Source of the DNA: Porpolomopsis calyptriformis
Taxonomy: Eukaryota; Basidiomycota; Agaricomycetes; Agaricales; Hygrophoraceae
Length of the DNA: 64,000 bases
Reading direction: 5' to 3'
NCBI GenBank assembly: GCA_951640195.1
Contig: OX621169.1
Coordinates: 2,108,001-2,172,000 of the forward strand
In this document: piece by piece, positions 1-11,032 of the stretch
How positions within the stretch are numbered: the stretch's first letter is position 1
Layout: each line of letters begins with the position of its first letter
Translations under genes and position numbers: made by a program
The notes under the pieces: generated by a model
What the model was told of the DNA's origin: nothing
Databases searched by the model: none
What the model saw: only the letters and a program-made list of their open reading frames with translations

Positions 1-2600
1 CACCCCCAATTCCTGGTCAGATACCGTCTTTCCCGGTGCGGTTTCGTTTGCTTGCAACGTTACTTCTGATTCTACCCAAACAAGGTGCGACAACCTCGCT
101 CACTTCGATATTGACTATATAATAATTTTGAATCTCGCCAGTCTTCGGCACACGAATCCTCCGCAGACAGCTTCAGATCCCTCCTCAATGCCAAAATGAT
201 TGTGCAGGAGCCTTAGACCTCTATATGAACCGCCAGGATCTCACTTGCTTGTGTACCCCGCAGAGTGACGCTGCGATACAGCAATACGGAAACTGTTATT
301 CCATTGGATCCCAGCCTAGAAAATGTTCTAGGTCCTTATCTGCAAGGTCTGTACTTTCTCTTCTCTCTCTACCGCTTATTTCGCGTTACCAAAGAGTTCA
401 ATACGTTTTGCGTCGGCCTGCCTCCCCTCACATTCCCTGCCGTGCCATCATCCTCAACCTCCAGCATTTCCATCCCTTCCGATACTCCCATCCCATCATC
501 ACCAGCAATAATCCGCCATCAATAACCACAACCCCCCCTGCCATACCCACAAAACCCCACTGGTGATACCCACAAATCCGCCAAGCACCACAGATGGTTC
601 AATAATGGCACCGTCCATGACATCGTCAACTTCCAAACTTCCACCTAATCCAACTGCTTTTCCCAGCAGTTCGTAAGTTTTCTCATTCCACCCCTCAATC
701 ATATACGTTTATCTGGCTGCTCTCTGTTCCTGCTTACATGTGATCATGTTATTATCCAAGTTCTGTATTTCCTGATACTTTGCTCCGCTTGTTTCTTGTA
801 CGAGTAAAAGTGATGATGACCAAATCTAGTATCTGAGGTTATCACTTGACCGCATCCGCAAACATTCCCATTGCACTTACCAATTCAAGGCAGTACTTCT
901 CAGTGGCCCAGCGAGCGGTTATTCGAACCTAATCCTAAGGAGCATGTCAAATGTCAACCAACCACACGGGGCCGAATACGATACGATGATTGGGTTCCAC
1001 GAAAATCCAGTGTGAAAAACTGGTTTGAAGTACCCATTCGAACAAGAGTCTTGTCGCAACCATACTAGTGACACGAGATTGGATAATTATTCCGTCCCTC
1101 CCTGTATGGCGACTTACCCTATTCTCAACTGCCACCGCTGCCCACAAGGTGAGTTTTCTATTGCGCAGGCTGAGCCCAAGGAATTCAACATGTTACTTCA
1201 CAGTTTTGCCCATTGACACTTTTGTGCCTGGCTCCATCTTTGTATTATCCGATACAAGGTAAGGATAGGACAGGCGCTGTAATTTGATTAATTAATGTGT
1301 CTCCGGTCTTAGGCTGGCGATGTTCTTTGTGCAATACAGCCTGGCCCAGGCTGGGCACGGCGATTCACTATCTAGGTCATTGGCAGTGCTGCGGAATGGC
1401 TTTTCCCCTCTGTGGTTAGCCTGTGACTTTGAGTGTATGGCGTTACACACAGGATTCGAAGCGAACACTCAGACCGAGCAAGTCACACACTCAAACAGCC
1501 GCCGCAGTACTCTTCGCTCATCCATTACTACCTCATTTTCCACCCGTCTACTCAACTTGGAGGCTTGCACAGTGTGCTTATCTTGCCTTGTGATCGCAAT
1601 GGCATCCAAGAATAACGATATGTCTGGTATGGCATTAGCGCTCTGGGACTAACAGCAACTGATGTGTTACGGGTCACACACAGAGAGATATGCACCACCT
1701 TGTGTATTCCAGTTTTTCTGCGACCGTGATAGGCTTCCCTATGACTCCTCTATGAAGGTTGCCCTTCATGCACGAAACCACCCTCTCAATGGTTCCGACA
1801 CCCCACCTCCTTCGAACCACCGTCTTATTTGTTCATTCTTATCTCAAGAGGGTGTCGCTGAGGCTCTAGACACCATAAGCAGAACTGCATCACTGTCACC
1901 CCTGATTGACAATTGCCATGGGGGTTGTGTGAGACACCTGCTCATCGGTCACCGCACCAGAGCGCTTGCAGCATTCGCCATTCAGGGATGGAGGAACATG
2001 AAGGACGGCGACTCAACCCTTGTATGCTCCCACCCCATTTGCTGATACCCACGTTAACCTCCTACATTAGGCCCTTCATATCTCTACTCCTTTCATGTTC
2101 ATCACCGCTACCGAGTTGCTTGTAAATTGTGCAACTCATGAAGTAAGCTTATCCCCCTTTACTGTCATCACCCTGGTAGCATGATCGGGTATTTATATTG
2201 CGTCTCCACTCAGGTATCATTCTGGCGTTTCGCACTGAATCTACCTTTCGAAGTAAAGGGTGCCCTGGCACCGCACAGATGTAGGACCAGGAATGTCAAT
2301 AATCGCAACCATCACATTTCTGACCATTTGCTCATAGGTAATTTTAATCGTTGCAAATGGAATGCAAACTCTGAAGACACCATAGCGTCTGTTTTCGATA
2401 CTCGTGGAACGGGTAAGTTTTATCAGCATATCCAAGATGACAATAGCTGACAACTGTTTGCTCCATTCAGTTTATACAGGTCTTATCTGCTTCCCGGCAC
2501 AATTGCTCAAGCCGAGGCTGTACCGCCTCTGTTTTACTCGGCGTGATATGATGACCTGTATCAGACATCACCATGTTGCCTCACGGTCATCATTGCTGAA
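1..2600. other. Left-edge region without a resolved gene
   Basis: No convincing complete gene could be assembled here. The best exon-like stretch is + strand 2-208, an open frame rich in Ser, Thr and Asn with two Cys. It ends in a stop at 206-208 and could be the last exon of a gene starting left of the window. Shorter open stretches near 1320-1650 and 1660-2045 have no domain I recognise and are interrupted in all frames. Decayed exons of a gene upstream of, or fused to, the membrane-protein gene at 2.6 kb remain possible. Confidence 0.3.
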
Positions 2601-2625
2601 CACCGTTGAGCCTGTATCATCATCA

Positions 2626-3724
2626 ATGAGTGCAGTCACTCTTGATAGATGCAATGATATTTTCCGGGCCACAGGCTCAGGCCGCACCCACAGCTCACAT
2701 GTGGAGGAGTTGTTTGTCCACATATTGCTTGCCGAACTTCATCAGCATGCGAGGTTGACTTTGCTGCCTGCTACCCCCGACAGCGGCAGATATTACCAGC
2801 ACGCTGATGAACTGTCCATATCCAAAGATGCAATGCCTTCCACCCATTCTTCTATTGGTGTGAGCAGGTATTTGTTGGGTGTTGCATCCATTGTGGCACA
2901 ATTTGGATCGGCGCAAGCTGACCTCAGTGGTGACAGTGGTGTTAACCAAGCGTTGACTGCATTTCAAGCTGCATTGCCAGATTACGGTCTGGCCCTTGTA
3001 GCCTTTGTGACAATTATCCAGTACACCGGTGGCCTTGCAAGGCGGATAAGTCCAATTGAGACTGTTAAAGCCTTGCAGGTCTGGTTGTCTGGTGGTGTCC
3101 AATTGGATGAGCTTGATCTCTCTTTCGGCCTCAGAGAAAACACGGAGATGGGACATGTGATGCCTCTTACTGCTGTTGCTCGAGGCCAATCTGTTATGTC
3201 AAATCCATATCCCAATATGAGGCCACAGGAGAGATCAACATTCATTTTGGGGATAGGAGACCAGATACCAATCACCATAGCAGAGCCAATGGTCAGCATA
3301 GAGTATGCTGTATTTGGATTGCTTGCCATGTTCTTGTGTGCATCCATTAAATCAAGGGGAATCTGGTGGGATTCCTATGGATCATACACCATAGCATTGT
3401 TTTTGATTTATATCATTGCATTCCAAAGCATTGCACTATGCACCAAATGGTCTGATGCTCACTTGGAGCAATCAGTACAAGATTATCAAACTGGTCACAC
3501 AAGGGATACAGCTCTTGAGTGGCTTCAAAGTTTGAAGATAAAGCTAACTGCATTGGACTCAGTCTCAGATCAAGTCATTGTGTCTCATATGAGAACATTA
3601 GGCAAGACTGAGAAACTGTGGCTTATCAAATTCTTAATGCAGTGGGCCTTTAATCTTGAACTGGTAGTTCAAAATTTGGAGCAAATTGCTAAACTTGATG
3701 GAAGGTGGACTTCCAGCCAGAGAT
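2626..3724 (+). pseudogene. 5' part of membrane-protein gene split by element A
   Basis: This long open frame has an ATG at 2626; the frame is open from at least 2404. It encodes Ala/Leu/Ile-rich segments that look like transmembrane helices, including one around 3300-3440 ending in a run of Ile, Ala and Phe. The family is not recognised. The frame is cut at 3724, where the LTR of element A begins, and stops within the LTR at 3736-3738. When the insertion and one GAGAT copy are removed, the frame continues at 24943 without a shift. From the ATG the joined gene would be 675 codons with no intron, unlike every other gene in the window. The true start is uncertain because upstream exons may exist. 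Confidence 0.6.
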
Positions 3725-4124
3725 TGTCACGGATGTAAATTTTCACTTCCTCTCTATGTTAGTCATTACTGTTTAGTTGGACAGGTCTTATCTCTACTTG
3801 GGATTCCCCAGGGATTCCCCACAATTCTGTATCTTTTCATATATCCGAGATAGGACACATTTCATTTCCGACGACTATGTTTCATCTCTTCACATGCTCC
3901 GAGTCCCTTATCATGTTTATCTTTACTCGTCGCATGTATTCCTCGTGTTTACACTGACTCATCCGCAGTAGCGTAGTCAGTATATAAACCCCTAGTTAGT
4001 CGTACTCAGACTTTAAGTCTGATTCCTCATTAGCAACCCAATAACTAGGACTTGAGACATTATCATCGTCTTGGGACAGAGCTCTCCGAAGTAAAACCAT
4101 CTCATCGACAACCAGTTTATAACA
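3725..4124 (+). repeat. 5' LTR of element A
   Basis: This is a 400-bp direct repeat of 24538-24937. U3 carries two adjacent copies of GGGATTCCCC. A TATATAAA box lies at 3981-3988, and the probable transcript start is about 30 bp downstream. The ends TGT and ACA are typical of LTRs. Confidence 0.95.
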
Positions 4125-4136
4125 AGAATCAGACTT
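3981..4136 (+). promoter_or_regulatory. LTR promoter and self-primer binding site of element A
   Basis: TATATAAA at 3981-3988 is followed by AAGTCTGATTC at 4015-4025, the expected start of R. The reverse complement, GAATCAGACTT, lies at 4126-4136, one base after the LTR, where the primer-binding site belongs. An 11-nt match between the transcript 5' end and the PBS is the hallmark of Tf1-type self-priming, in which reverse transcription starts from the element's own RNA instead of a tRNA. The arrangement recurs in B and C. Confidence 0.85.
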
Positions 4137-4488
4137 CCTTCTTACTCTCTCCCCCTCTATTTGATCCACCCTTATCTCCACACTGGACGACGACGATGAG
4201 GACCTTTACGATCCCTCTGAGCAGAACAATCCCCTTTCTCAGTCACTCTACTCACAAACTCGAATCTTCCCAGATCCCAACGAAGAAGCTAGTCAAGCTT
4301 CTCCTTTACCAAGTATCACACAAGCTCTAGGAAGAACTCGAAGCGAGACAACTCACTTACTCGCCGCCGCCCAGTCACAACGCCCCATCACTCCCCCTAC
4401 TGTTAGATATCAACCCTTCCCGTTCCAACAACCTACTCGACCTTCTTCACCCTTAACAACACCTTCACCTTCACCATCACCAGATCCA
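4125..4488 (+). other. Leader of element A with ATG-less open frame
   Basis: The region lies between the LTR and the first in-frame gag ATG (4489). From 4183 the gag frame is open for 102 codons without an ATG. It starts at a CTG with A at -3 and G at +4, a short distance after an in-frame TGA. The predicted peptide is acidic at first, then Ser/Pro/Thr-rich. Elements B and C have the same arrangement (see findings). Confidence 0.6.
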
Positions 4489-5693
4489 ATGGGTTCCCGC
4501 GCTAACCCCCCCGTTCCCAACCTTAATGAAATCCTCGCAGTCATGAACGACTTGCGAAGGGAGATGGCCAATCTTCAAGCCTCGAATGCGAACCAGGCAG
4601 CAGAGATCCAAGATCTCCATCAACAACTTGCTGCCCAAGCTCAGGTTCAGCCCCCACCAGGACCTCAACCTCAACCTCCTGCCGCTCCCACCATCGAGAT
4701 AAAGATGGCCAAGCCAGACGAGTTCACTGGTCGACAACAAGATGTCGACAAATTTATCAACAGCTGCGAATTGTATTTCATGGGAAAACCATACCGCGAC
4801 GAACACAAGATTCCCTTTGCCCTTTCTTTCATGAAGGGCATGATGGCCCAAACTTGGTCTGAAAAGGAGACTAACGACATGAGGACTGTCAACTGGACTG
4901 GCCCGACTGCTACTTGGGCCACCTTTGTAACTCGATTCCGATCAACATTCGAAGGAATCGACAGACAGTCCCATGCTCGCAACGACATCAAGAGTCTTCG
5001 CCAAGGAAGAAAGAAAATTGAAGACTACAACCTGCGCTTTGGCGCTTTACAGGTCGATACCGGTTTCAACGACGCCGCCCTCATCAATCTTTACCAAGTT
5101 GGACTCGATCCCGAGTTCATTGAATACATTTACCAACTCCCAACCGTCCCCGCCACACTTCAAGAGTGGAAGGATGCCACGACACGTTATCAACATCAAA
5201 AGGATATTCTCGCCTCACAGAGACAGTCCTCTACATCCCAACCTCAATACTCTAACCCCTTTCCTACCTGAGGATCGTACGTGGCTGCGGCAATGACCCG
5301 TCAAACGTCAGCAGCCCCCACTATCAAAAGAGAAGAGCCTTCCTCTTCTGCCCATACGATCCCATACGGAAACTGCTACTCCTGCGGCCAACCTGGCCAC
5401 TTCGCGAACGCCTGCCCAACCGTGTCGCCGGTGATGCGAAGAATTTACCCGATACCTCTTCCTCACATCGAGGAGGATACTTTTGAGGCAGAGGCGGTTA
5501 CCGAGGACAAGGACGAGGACGAGGAAGAGACATACGTGTTGTTACCACTGAGCCCCACGTGGAGAACATCAACTCGCCCGCTACACTGGCAGCGAGCGAG
5601 ACTCCGTCGGATATGGCAAAATCTGGTATACGCAATTGGTTGGATGATCGAAAGAAGAGGCTGGCAGCGGACTTGAAGTCCCAGGGTTTTTAA
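4489..5693 (+). pseudogene. gag: gag of element A (disabled)
   Basis: Gag is the retrotransposon capsid protein that packages the element RNA. The N-terminal part is a coiled coil with Gln runs, followed by a Ty3-type capsid region at about codons 65-230 and a CCHC zinc knuckle (CYSCGQPGHFANAC) near 5370-5415. A TGA at 5269-5271 interrupts the frame just before the knuckle; by comparison with B it probably arose from CGA. After the knuckle the frame shifts, because the Gly/Arg-rich tail and the conserved ending KSQGF-stop are read in another frame. That tail frame also contains a TGA near 5488. The conserved stop is at 5691-5693. Element B shows the intact arrangement. Confidence 0.85.
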
Positions 5694-5726
5694 AAGGTTC
5701 GGAGGGTGCGCTCAACGTTACGGACC
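5684..5726 (+). promoter_or_regulatory. Candidate -1 ribosomal frameshift site, element A
   Basis: GGGTTTT at 5684-5690 fits the X XXY YYZ heptamer in the gag tail frame and directly precedes the gag stop TAA. Five bases downstream, GGTTCG (5696-5701) can pair with CGGACC (5721-5726), with one U-G wobble. Pol is open in the -1 frame. B and C have the same heptamer and an equivalent stem. Confidence 0.65.
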
Positions 5727-8700
5727 ATATCATTCGATGTACCATTACCCTGTGCAATTTATTTCGAACTCTCGGTACTATCGAAAAGGGCGACTCAGGA
5801 CTTACGATGGACGTTTGGATCAAAGCTTCAGACAGTGGCCGACGTGTCCCCGCCACGTGTCTTATTGATAGCGGAGCTTCTGGAAACTTTATGGATGAGA
5901 ATTTCGCAACTCGTCACGAATTTACTCTTCAGGATTTGGAAACCCCAATCCCCGTACGGAATGCCGATGGGTCAGAGAACCGAGGAGGCCCGATCATTTT
6001 TGACACAGATGTCTGGATAGAAGCTCCAGGTGGACACACTGAAAGGATCCGTTTGGAAGTGACCAACCTCGGATCCAAGTTTGATATTATCCTTGGCTAC
6101 CCATGGCTCAGAGCTCAAAACCCTAGTATCGATTGGGAGAAGTCAACACTGGCTCTCGGAGGCAAAGAGACTTCTCGTCGGTATTGTAGCGGCGAAGCAG
6201 AGCCCTCTGTGGTAGAATTGGTCTCGCTGGTGATAACAAGTATTTCAAAATCGGACGAGTCTCGAGCCAGCACGGTGGAGGAAGATATGCGAAAGTTTGT
6301 ACCAGAGGTCTATTGGAAAGACTATGCTAGTGTCTTTGCCAAGGAGTCCTTCGATTGCCTTCCACCTCATTCTGAATTTGATCACGTCATTGATCTCAAA
6401 GATAACTTCATACCTCAGAATGACGCGACTTACCTGATGTCCCCTCGAGAGATAGACTTCCTAGAGAAGTTTTTGGAAGAAAATGTGGCCACTGGATGAA
6501 TATTCAAAGGATCCTCACCTCAAGCCACTCCCTTCTTCCTGAGCAAGAAAGCTGAAGAAATCAATGCGAAAGGACAAGATGCTGGATATAGACCAATCGA
6601 AGACTACCGTTACCTGAACCACTTTACCATTCCTGACCGATATCCTCTACCACTTCTCCATCAGATCGTTCAACAACCCAAACTACGATCTGCTGCGCTA
6701 TTCACAGTCGTAGATATCCGATGGGGATTTAACAACATTCGAATTAAAGAAGGCGACGAATGGAAAGCCACTTTCAACACGGTCAAGGGACTCTATGTTC
6801 CAAGAGTGATGTTCTTTGGTCTACGGAATTCTCCAGCTACGTTCCAATGGATGATCGATACGCGATTTGCCGAAGTGTTAAAATCAGGTTGTGTTTTCAT
6901 CTATATCGATGACATTCTCATCTGCGGAGATGATCTAGAAGAATTGCGTTACTGGACGTTCAAAACCCTCGACATCATGAAGAAGAACAAACTCTCCTGT
7001 AAACCCATCAAATGCCAATTCGAGAAAGAAGAGGTGATCTATCTAGGGATGACTTTAACGAAAGGTCATATCGGAACCAATCCTAAGAAGATCAAAGCCA
7101 TAGCCGAATGGCCTGAACCTCAAACCGTAAAACAACTCCAATCCTTTCTCGGAAGCGCAAATTTCTGGAGAAAATATATCAAGGACTTTTCAAAGATCGC
7201 CCAACCACTTAACCAATTACTCCGCAAAGATACTGTATGGGAATGGACCCCCAGACGACAACACACCTTTGACCAATTGAAACACTCCCTCACAAATGCC
7301 CCTGTCCTCGAAGTGCCGGATCAGGATCTGCCATACTGCTTAGAGACTGACGCCTCTGGTTTTGCCTTAGGAGGAATACTGTCTCAGCTGCACAAAAACG
7401 AATGGAAACCCATAGGCTTTCATTCAAGATCTTTAACTCCCGCTGAAAAGAAATATCTAACTCACGACACCGAGCTTCTAGCGATAATAGACTGTCTTAA
7501 AGCGTGGCGACATCTTTTAGAAGGTTCGCAACACGACCTTCTGATTCGTACTGACAGCCTCGCCCTCAAATATTTCAGTATTGCTCGCGTGTTATTTGGA
7601 CGACGTGCTTGCTGGTCAGAAATTCTATCAAGATACGAGTACAAAATCGAGTACGTCCCAGGGAGAAAGAATAAGGCCGATGGGTTATCCAGGTGCCCAG
7701 ATTATTTCGACGAGGGTAAAGGTGAGGTGGAAGATGAGATTTTAATCGCAGATGAACATTGGATCAATTCGATCGTCAAACTTTCAGAACCGGACTTTTT
7801 CGCAAAATTACACTTCAAGCTACCAATACCGAACAAGATCTCACAGAAAATTGAGGATGCCTCATTGTTTTGGGACCAAGCCGATGGGTTGGTTCGCGAT
7901 GTTGAAGGTCGAATTGTGGTGCCAGAGGAAGTATCTTTGCGCACAGACATAATACGACTGTCCCACGCCTACCCCCATGCTGAACACCCTGGCATTGAGA
8001 AGACGAAGGAGCTAGTGCTCCGAAACTTTGTTTGGGATGGCGTCTCTCAAGACGTTGTCAACTACGTACGGTCCTGCCCTGCTTGTCAACAAAACAAGAA
8101 TTATCCTTCAAAGCCGACAGGACTCCTACAACCTATACCCCCCGCTACCGAACCATGGACTGAGATAACCGTCGATCTCATTATTCAACTACCTGACTCG
8201 CTTAGGTACGATGCTGTGATGGTGGTCATCAATCACTTTACAAAACGTGCCCACTTTATTCCGACGACTTCCAATCTCTCATCAGAAGGCGCTGCCTGAC
8301 TATTCCGTGATCACATCTGGAAACATCATGGATGGCCAAAAAAGATCATTTCTGATCGTGGAGTCCAATTCGCGTCGAAATTCACTGAAGCCCTCAACAA
8401 ACTCCTAGGAACCATTTCTGGACTATCTACTGCTTATCATCCTGAGACCGATGGTCAGACTGAGCGAACGAACCAAGAACTCGAAGTCTACCTACAGTTC
8501 TACACCAATTTCATGCAAGACAACTGGTCCGAATGGTTGGCTTCTGCCGAATTCGCTTACAATAATCGACAACACTCTGCCACATCACAATCACCCTTCT
8601 ATTTAGAATATGGCCGTCACCCTCATTTGCCGATCACAATCAGATCCCCGAGTAACGTCCCCGCAGCAAACACCTTCCACGAACGTCTCACGTGTGCTCA

Positions 8701-9003
8701 GAAAAGTGCTGGCGAATCACTATCACATGCCGCGGAATCAATGAAGAAATATGCCGATCGAAAACGGAAACTCTCTCCCCCCTTCAAAGTCGGAGATTTG
8801 GTTTGGTTAGATACCAGAAACATCAAGACGACTCGACCCACCAAGAAACTGGATAACAGAAGAACTGGACTGTTCAAGATCCTAAAGCAAGTATCGGATC
8901 TTGCGTATCTTATCGATATCCCCGGAACTTGGAAACTCCACCCAGTTTTTCACGTATCACTCCTGAGACCGAACGTTGAAGATAAGTCACTCCACCCTGA
9001 TAT
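5690..9003 (+). pseudogene. pol: pol of element A, N-terminal 94% (disabled)
   Basis: Pol is the polyprotein for element replication and integration. Domains in order are aspartic protease (DSGASGNF), reverse transcriptase with YIDD, RNase H (ETDASG), integrase with an HHCC zinc finger (HPGIEKTKEL, CPACQQNK) and a DDE core, then the start of the GPY/F module. Two in-frame TGA codons break it, at 6497-6499 between protease and RT and at 8297-8299 in integrase. In B and C the first site reads CGA or CAA. The frame ends at the insertion of element B (9004) and resumes at 23374 with the chromodomain. The summed length, 1179 codons, is close to the 1182 of B and C. Confidence 0.9.
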
Positions 9004-9403
9004 TGTCACGGTCGTAATTTTCCTTCTTTTTCTTTATCTTATCGTATGCAAACCTATCTCTTATCTTGGGATTCCCCCCATTTGTTATCGGGATTCCCCA
9101 TTACCTTTCTCCGGGATTCCCCACTACTCTACCTATATGCGGACACACTTCATTTCCGTTATGTTTCAACCCCTTTATGATTCGTCATCGATCACGATGA
9201 CTCATCCTTATCTTTACCTCATGTTATGCTGCACTGACTCACACAGATAAGTAGTCAGTATATAAAGAGTACTTCTGTACGTATCAGACCTTAAGTCTGA
9301 TTCCTCGTTAGCCTACTCATAACAAGGACTTGGAACCATCTCTTATATCTCTTGGGACAGAACACCCAAAGTAAAACGCGTTCCGAACAACCGGTTTATA
9401 ACA
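9004..9403 (+). repeat. 5' LTR of element B
   Basis: This 400-bp LTR, TGTCACGG to TATAACA, repeats 22969-23368. U3 holds three GGGATTCCCC-type motifs. TATATAAA is at 9259-9266. Confidence 0.95.
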
Positions 9404-9415
9404 AGAATCAGACTT
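9259..9415 (+). promoter_or_regulatory. LTR promoter and self-primer binding site of element B
   Basis: TATATAAA at 9259-9266 is followed by AAGTCTGATTC at 9293-9303, the likely R start. Its exact reverse complement lies at 9405-9415, one base after the LTR. This is the Tf1-like self-priming layout seen in A and C. Confidence 0.85.
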
Positions 9416-9851
9416 CCTTCTGGTTCTCTCCCACCTGCTTATCCAAACACCCCCATCACTGTGATCATCAACATCACCTCTTTGCCCCTTACCCACTTCC
9501 ATCCTGGCTTCTACCGACAACTCAGACGTTGAAGAACACTACGAAGATCCTCTCTCAAGATCGACTTTTTCAGCTACAATTCGAGATCAAGAACCATCCT
9601 TTTCTTCAGTCCTTGAAGAAACGTTAGCTACTCCTACCCCTGCTCCTGCCTCTCTAGGACCGCAGACTCGATCGAGAACAAGAGGACTCTTCTCTTCATC
9701 TTCAGCCCCAGCAACAAGACCAGTTCATCAACGGACTGCTACCCCACCAGGACGATATGGTTCCCTCTACTCCCAACTTTCCTCTGCGACACCCACACCC
9801 ACACCAACACCAACGGCTCCAACAACTCCACAACAACCGACATCTACCAAT

Positions 9852-11000
9852 ATGTCAGGAACGTCCACTAACGCCCCCACCAACCCCCCTACCATTGACA
9901 TTGCAACCTTGGTGGCCACTGTTCGCCAACTCGAACAAACCATCACCCAACAACAACAGCTAATCACCCAGCTCCAGCAACAACAACCCCAACCTCCTCC
10001 ACAACAACAACAGCCTCCTTTGCCTCAACAACCTGCTCCCCCCTCCATCAAGATTGCCAAACCCGATGAATACGACGGGTCTGCAGCCAAATGCCTTAAC
10101 TTCATCCAAGCTTGTCGTCTGGTCCTTGACGACAGCCAATGGTCCGACAGACAGAAAATTACTTATGTCTTGTCGTTTATGAAGATTGGTGTCACCCAAT
10201 CATGGGCCCAACAGCAGACTCAAGAATTTAAACGTGTCCAATGGGTTAGAGCCGATTATGAGGATTTCATGGAAGAGCTCGAGGAATGTTTTGGAGATGT
10301 TGATGCGAGAGCGACAGCGCAGGTCAAAATTCAAAAGGTAACCCAAGGACTTTCTACTGTGGACAATTATAACGTACGATTCGGAGCTCTCGCGGATGAA
10401 ACTGGATTCAACGACAACGCCCTCAAAGTTTTCTACCGGAACAGCCTCAACCCCGGAATACTCGAAAAGATCTATGCCCTTGATCCCATCCCCGCCACCC
10501 TTAACGCTTGGAAGCGAAAAGCTTCCATCTTCGATCGACAACGTCTCGAATTTGCACTTGAGCATCGTGCCGCTCCCCGGAGTAACTACTACACTCCCGG
10601 GGAGACCGTGGCTCGAACGACGACCCAAACTCCCTCCTCTGCTCCTATCAAACAGGAGACAAATTCCTCACCATCAATATCGCGTGTTCCGCGAGGCAAC
10701 TGCTATCGCTGCGGAGAACCAGGTCATTGGGTGAACAAGTGTCCAAATTCCCCTCTCGCCTCTTCTTCGACAACACGCCCATCGAGTAGTGCCCCTGCCG
10801 GACAACGACGAGGAAGACCAACCACAGGGCGAGGTCGAGGTCGAAATATTCGAGGTATTGAGACAGAACGAGTCGACGAGGTGGTTTCCCCGACTGCTGC
10901 GGAGGAAACTATTCGAGTGGTGGACAACTGCGGAATCGATCGCTGGCCAAAGGAGAAGAAAGCTCAGCTCGTCAAGGAACTGAAAGAACAGGGTTTTTAA
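9852..11000 (+). CDS. gag: gag of element B (intact)
   Basis: This is a 382-aa capsid protein. It opens with a Ser/Thr/Pro-rich N-terminus, then a coiled coil with Gln and Pro runs, a Ty3-type capsid domain at about residues 70-235, and a CCHC knuckle (CYRCGEPGHWVNKC) near residue 285. A Gly/Arg-rich stretch and the ending KEQGF-stop follow. I chose ATG 9852 as the first in-frame ATG. The frame is open upstream to a CTG at 9504 in good initiation context, which would give about 498 aa. Pol follows in the -1 frame through a slippery heptamer at 10991. This is the only uninterrupted gag in the nest. Confidence 0.9.
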   Translation: MSGTSTNAPTNPPTIDIATLVATVRQLEQTITQQQQLITQLQQQQPQPPPQQQQPPLPQQPAPPSIKIAKPDEYDGSAAKCLNFIQACRLVLDDSQWSDRQKITYVLSFMKIGVTQSWAQQQTQEFKRVQWVRADYEDFMEELEECFGDVDARATAQVKIQKVTQGLSTVDNYNVRFGALADETGFNDNALKVFYRNSLNPGILEKIYALDPIPATLNAWKRKASIFDRQRLEFALEHRAAPRSNYYTPGETVARTTTQTPSSAPIKQETNSSPSISRVPRGNCYRCGEPGHWVNKCPNSPLASSSTTRPSSSAPAGQRRGRPTTGRGRGRNIRGIETERVDEVVSPTAAEETIRVVDNCGIDRWPKEKKAQLVKELKEQGF

Positions 11001-11032
11001 AGAGTCCGAACGCTTCGCCTACCGTGACGGAC
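10991..11032 (+). promoter_or_regulatory. Candidate -1 ribosomal frameshift site, element B
   Basis: GGGTTTT (10991-10997) in gag phase sits directly before the stop TAA (10998-11000). A six-base spacer leads to GTCCG (11004-11008), which can pair with CGGAC (11028-11032). The -1 frame has no ATG before the protease but is open from upstream of the heptamer through pol, so Gag-Pol by slippage is the simplest reading. Confidence 0.7.

Noticed and set aside
4124..4136. tRNA-primed reverse transcription.
   Set aside because: The primer-site sequence matches the element's own RNA start exactly in all copies and does not begin with the TGG complementary to tRNA CCA.
9352..9627. Open frames in the LTR U5 and leader as separate genes.
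   Set aside because: They start at non-ATG codons in other frames than gag and are not conserved between A and B/C; only the gag-frame extension is conserved.
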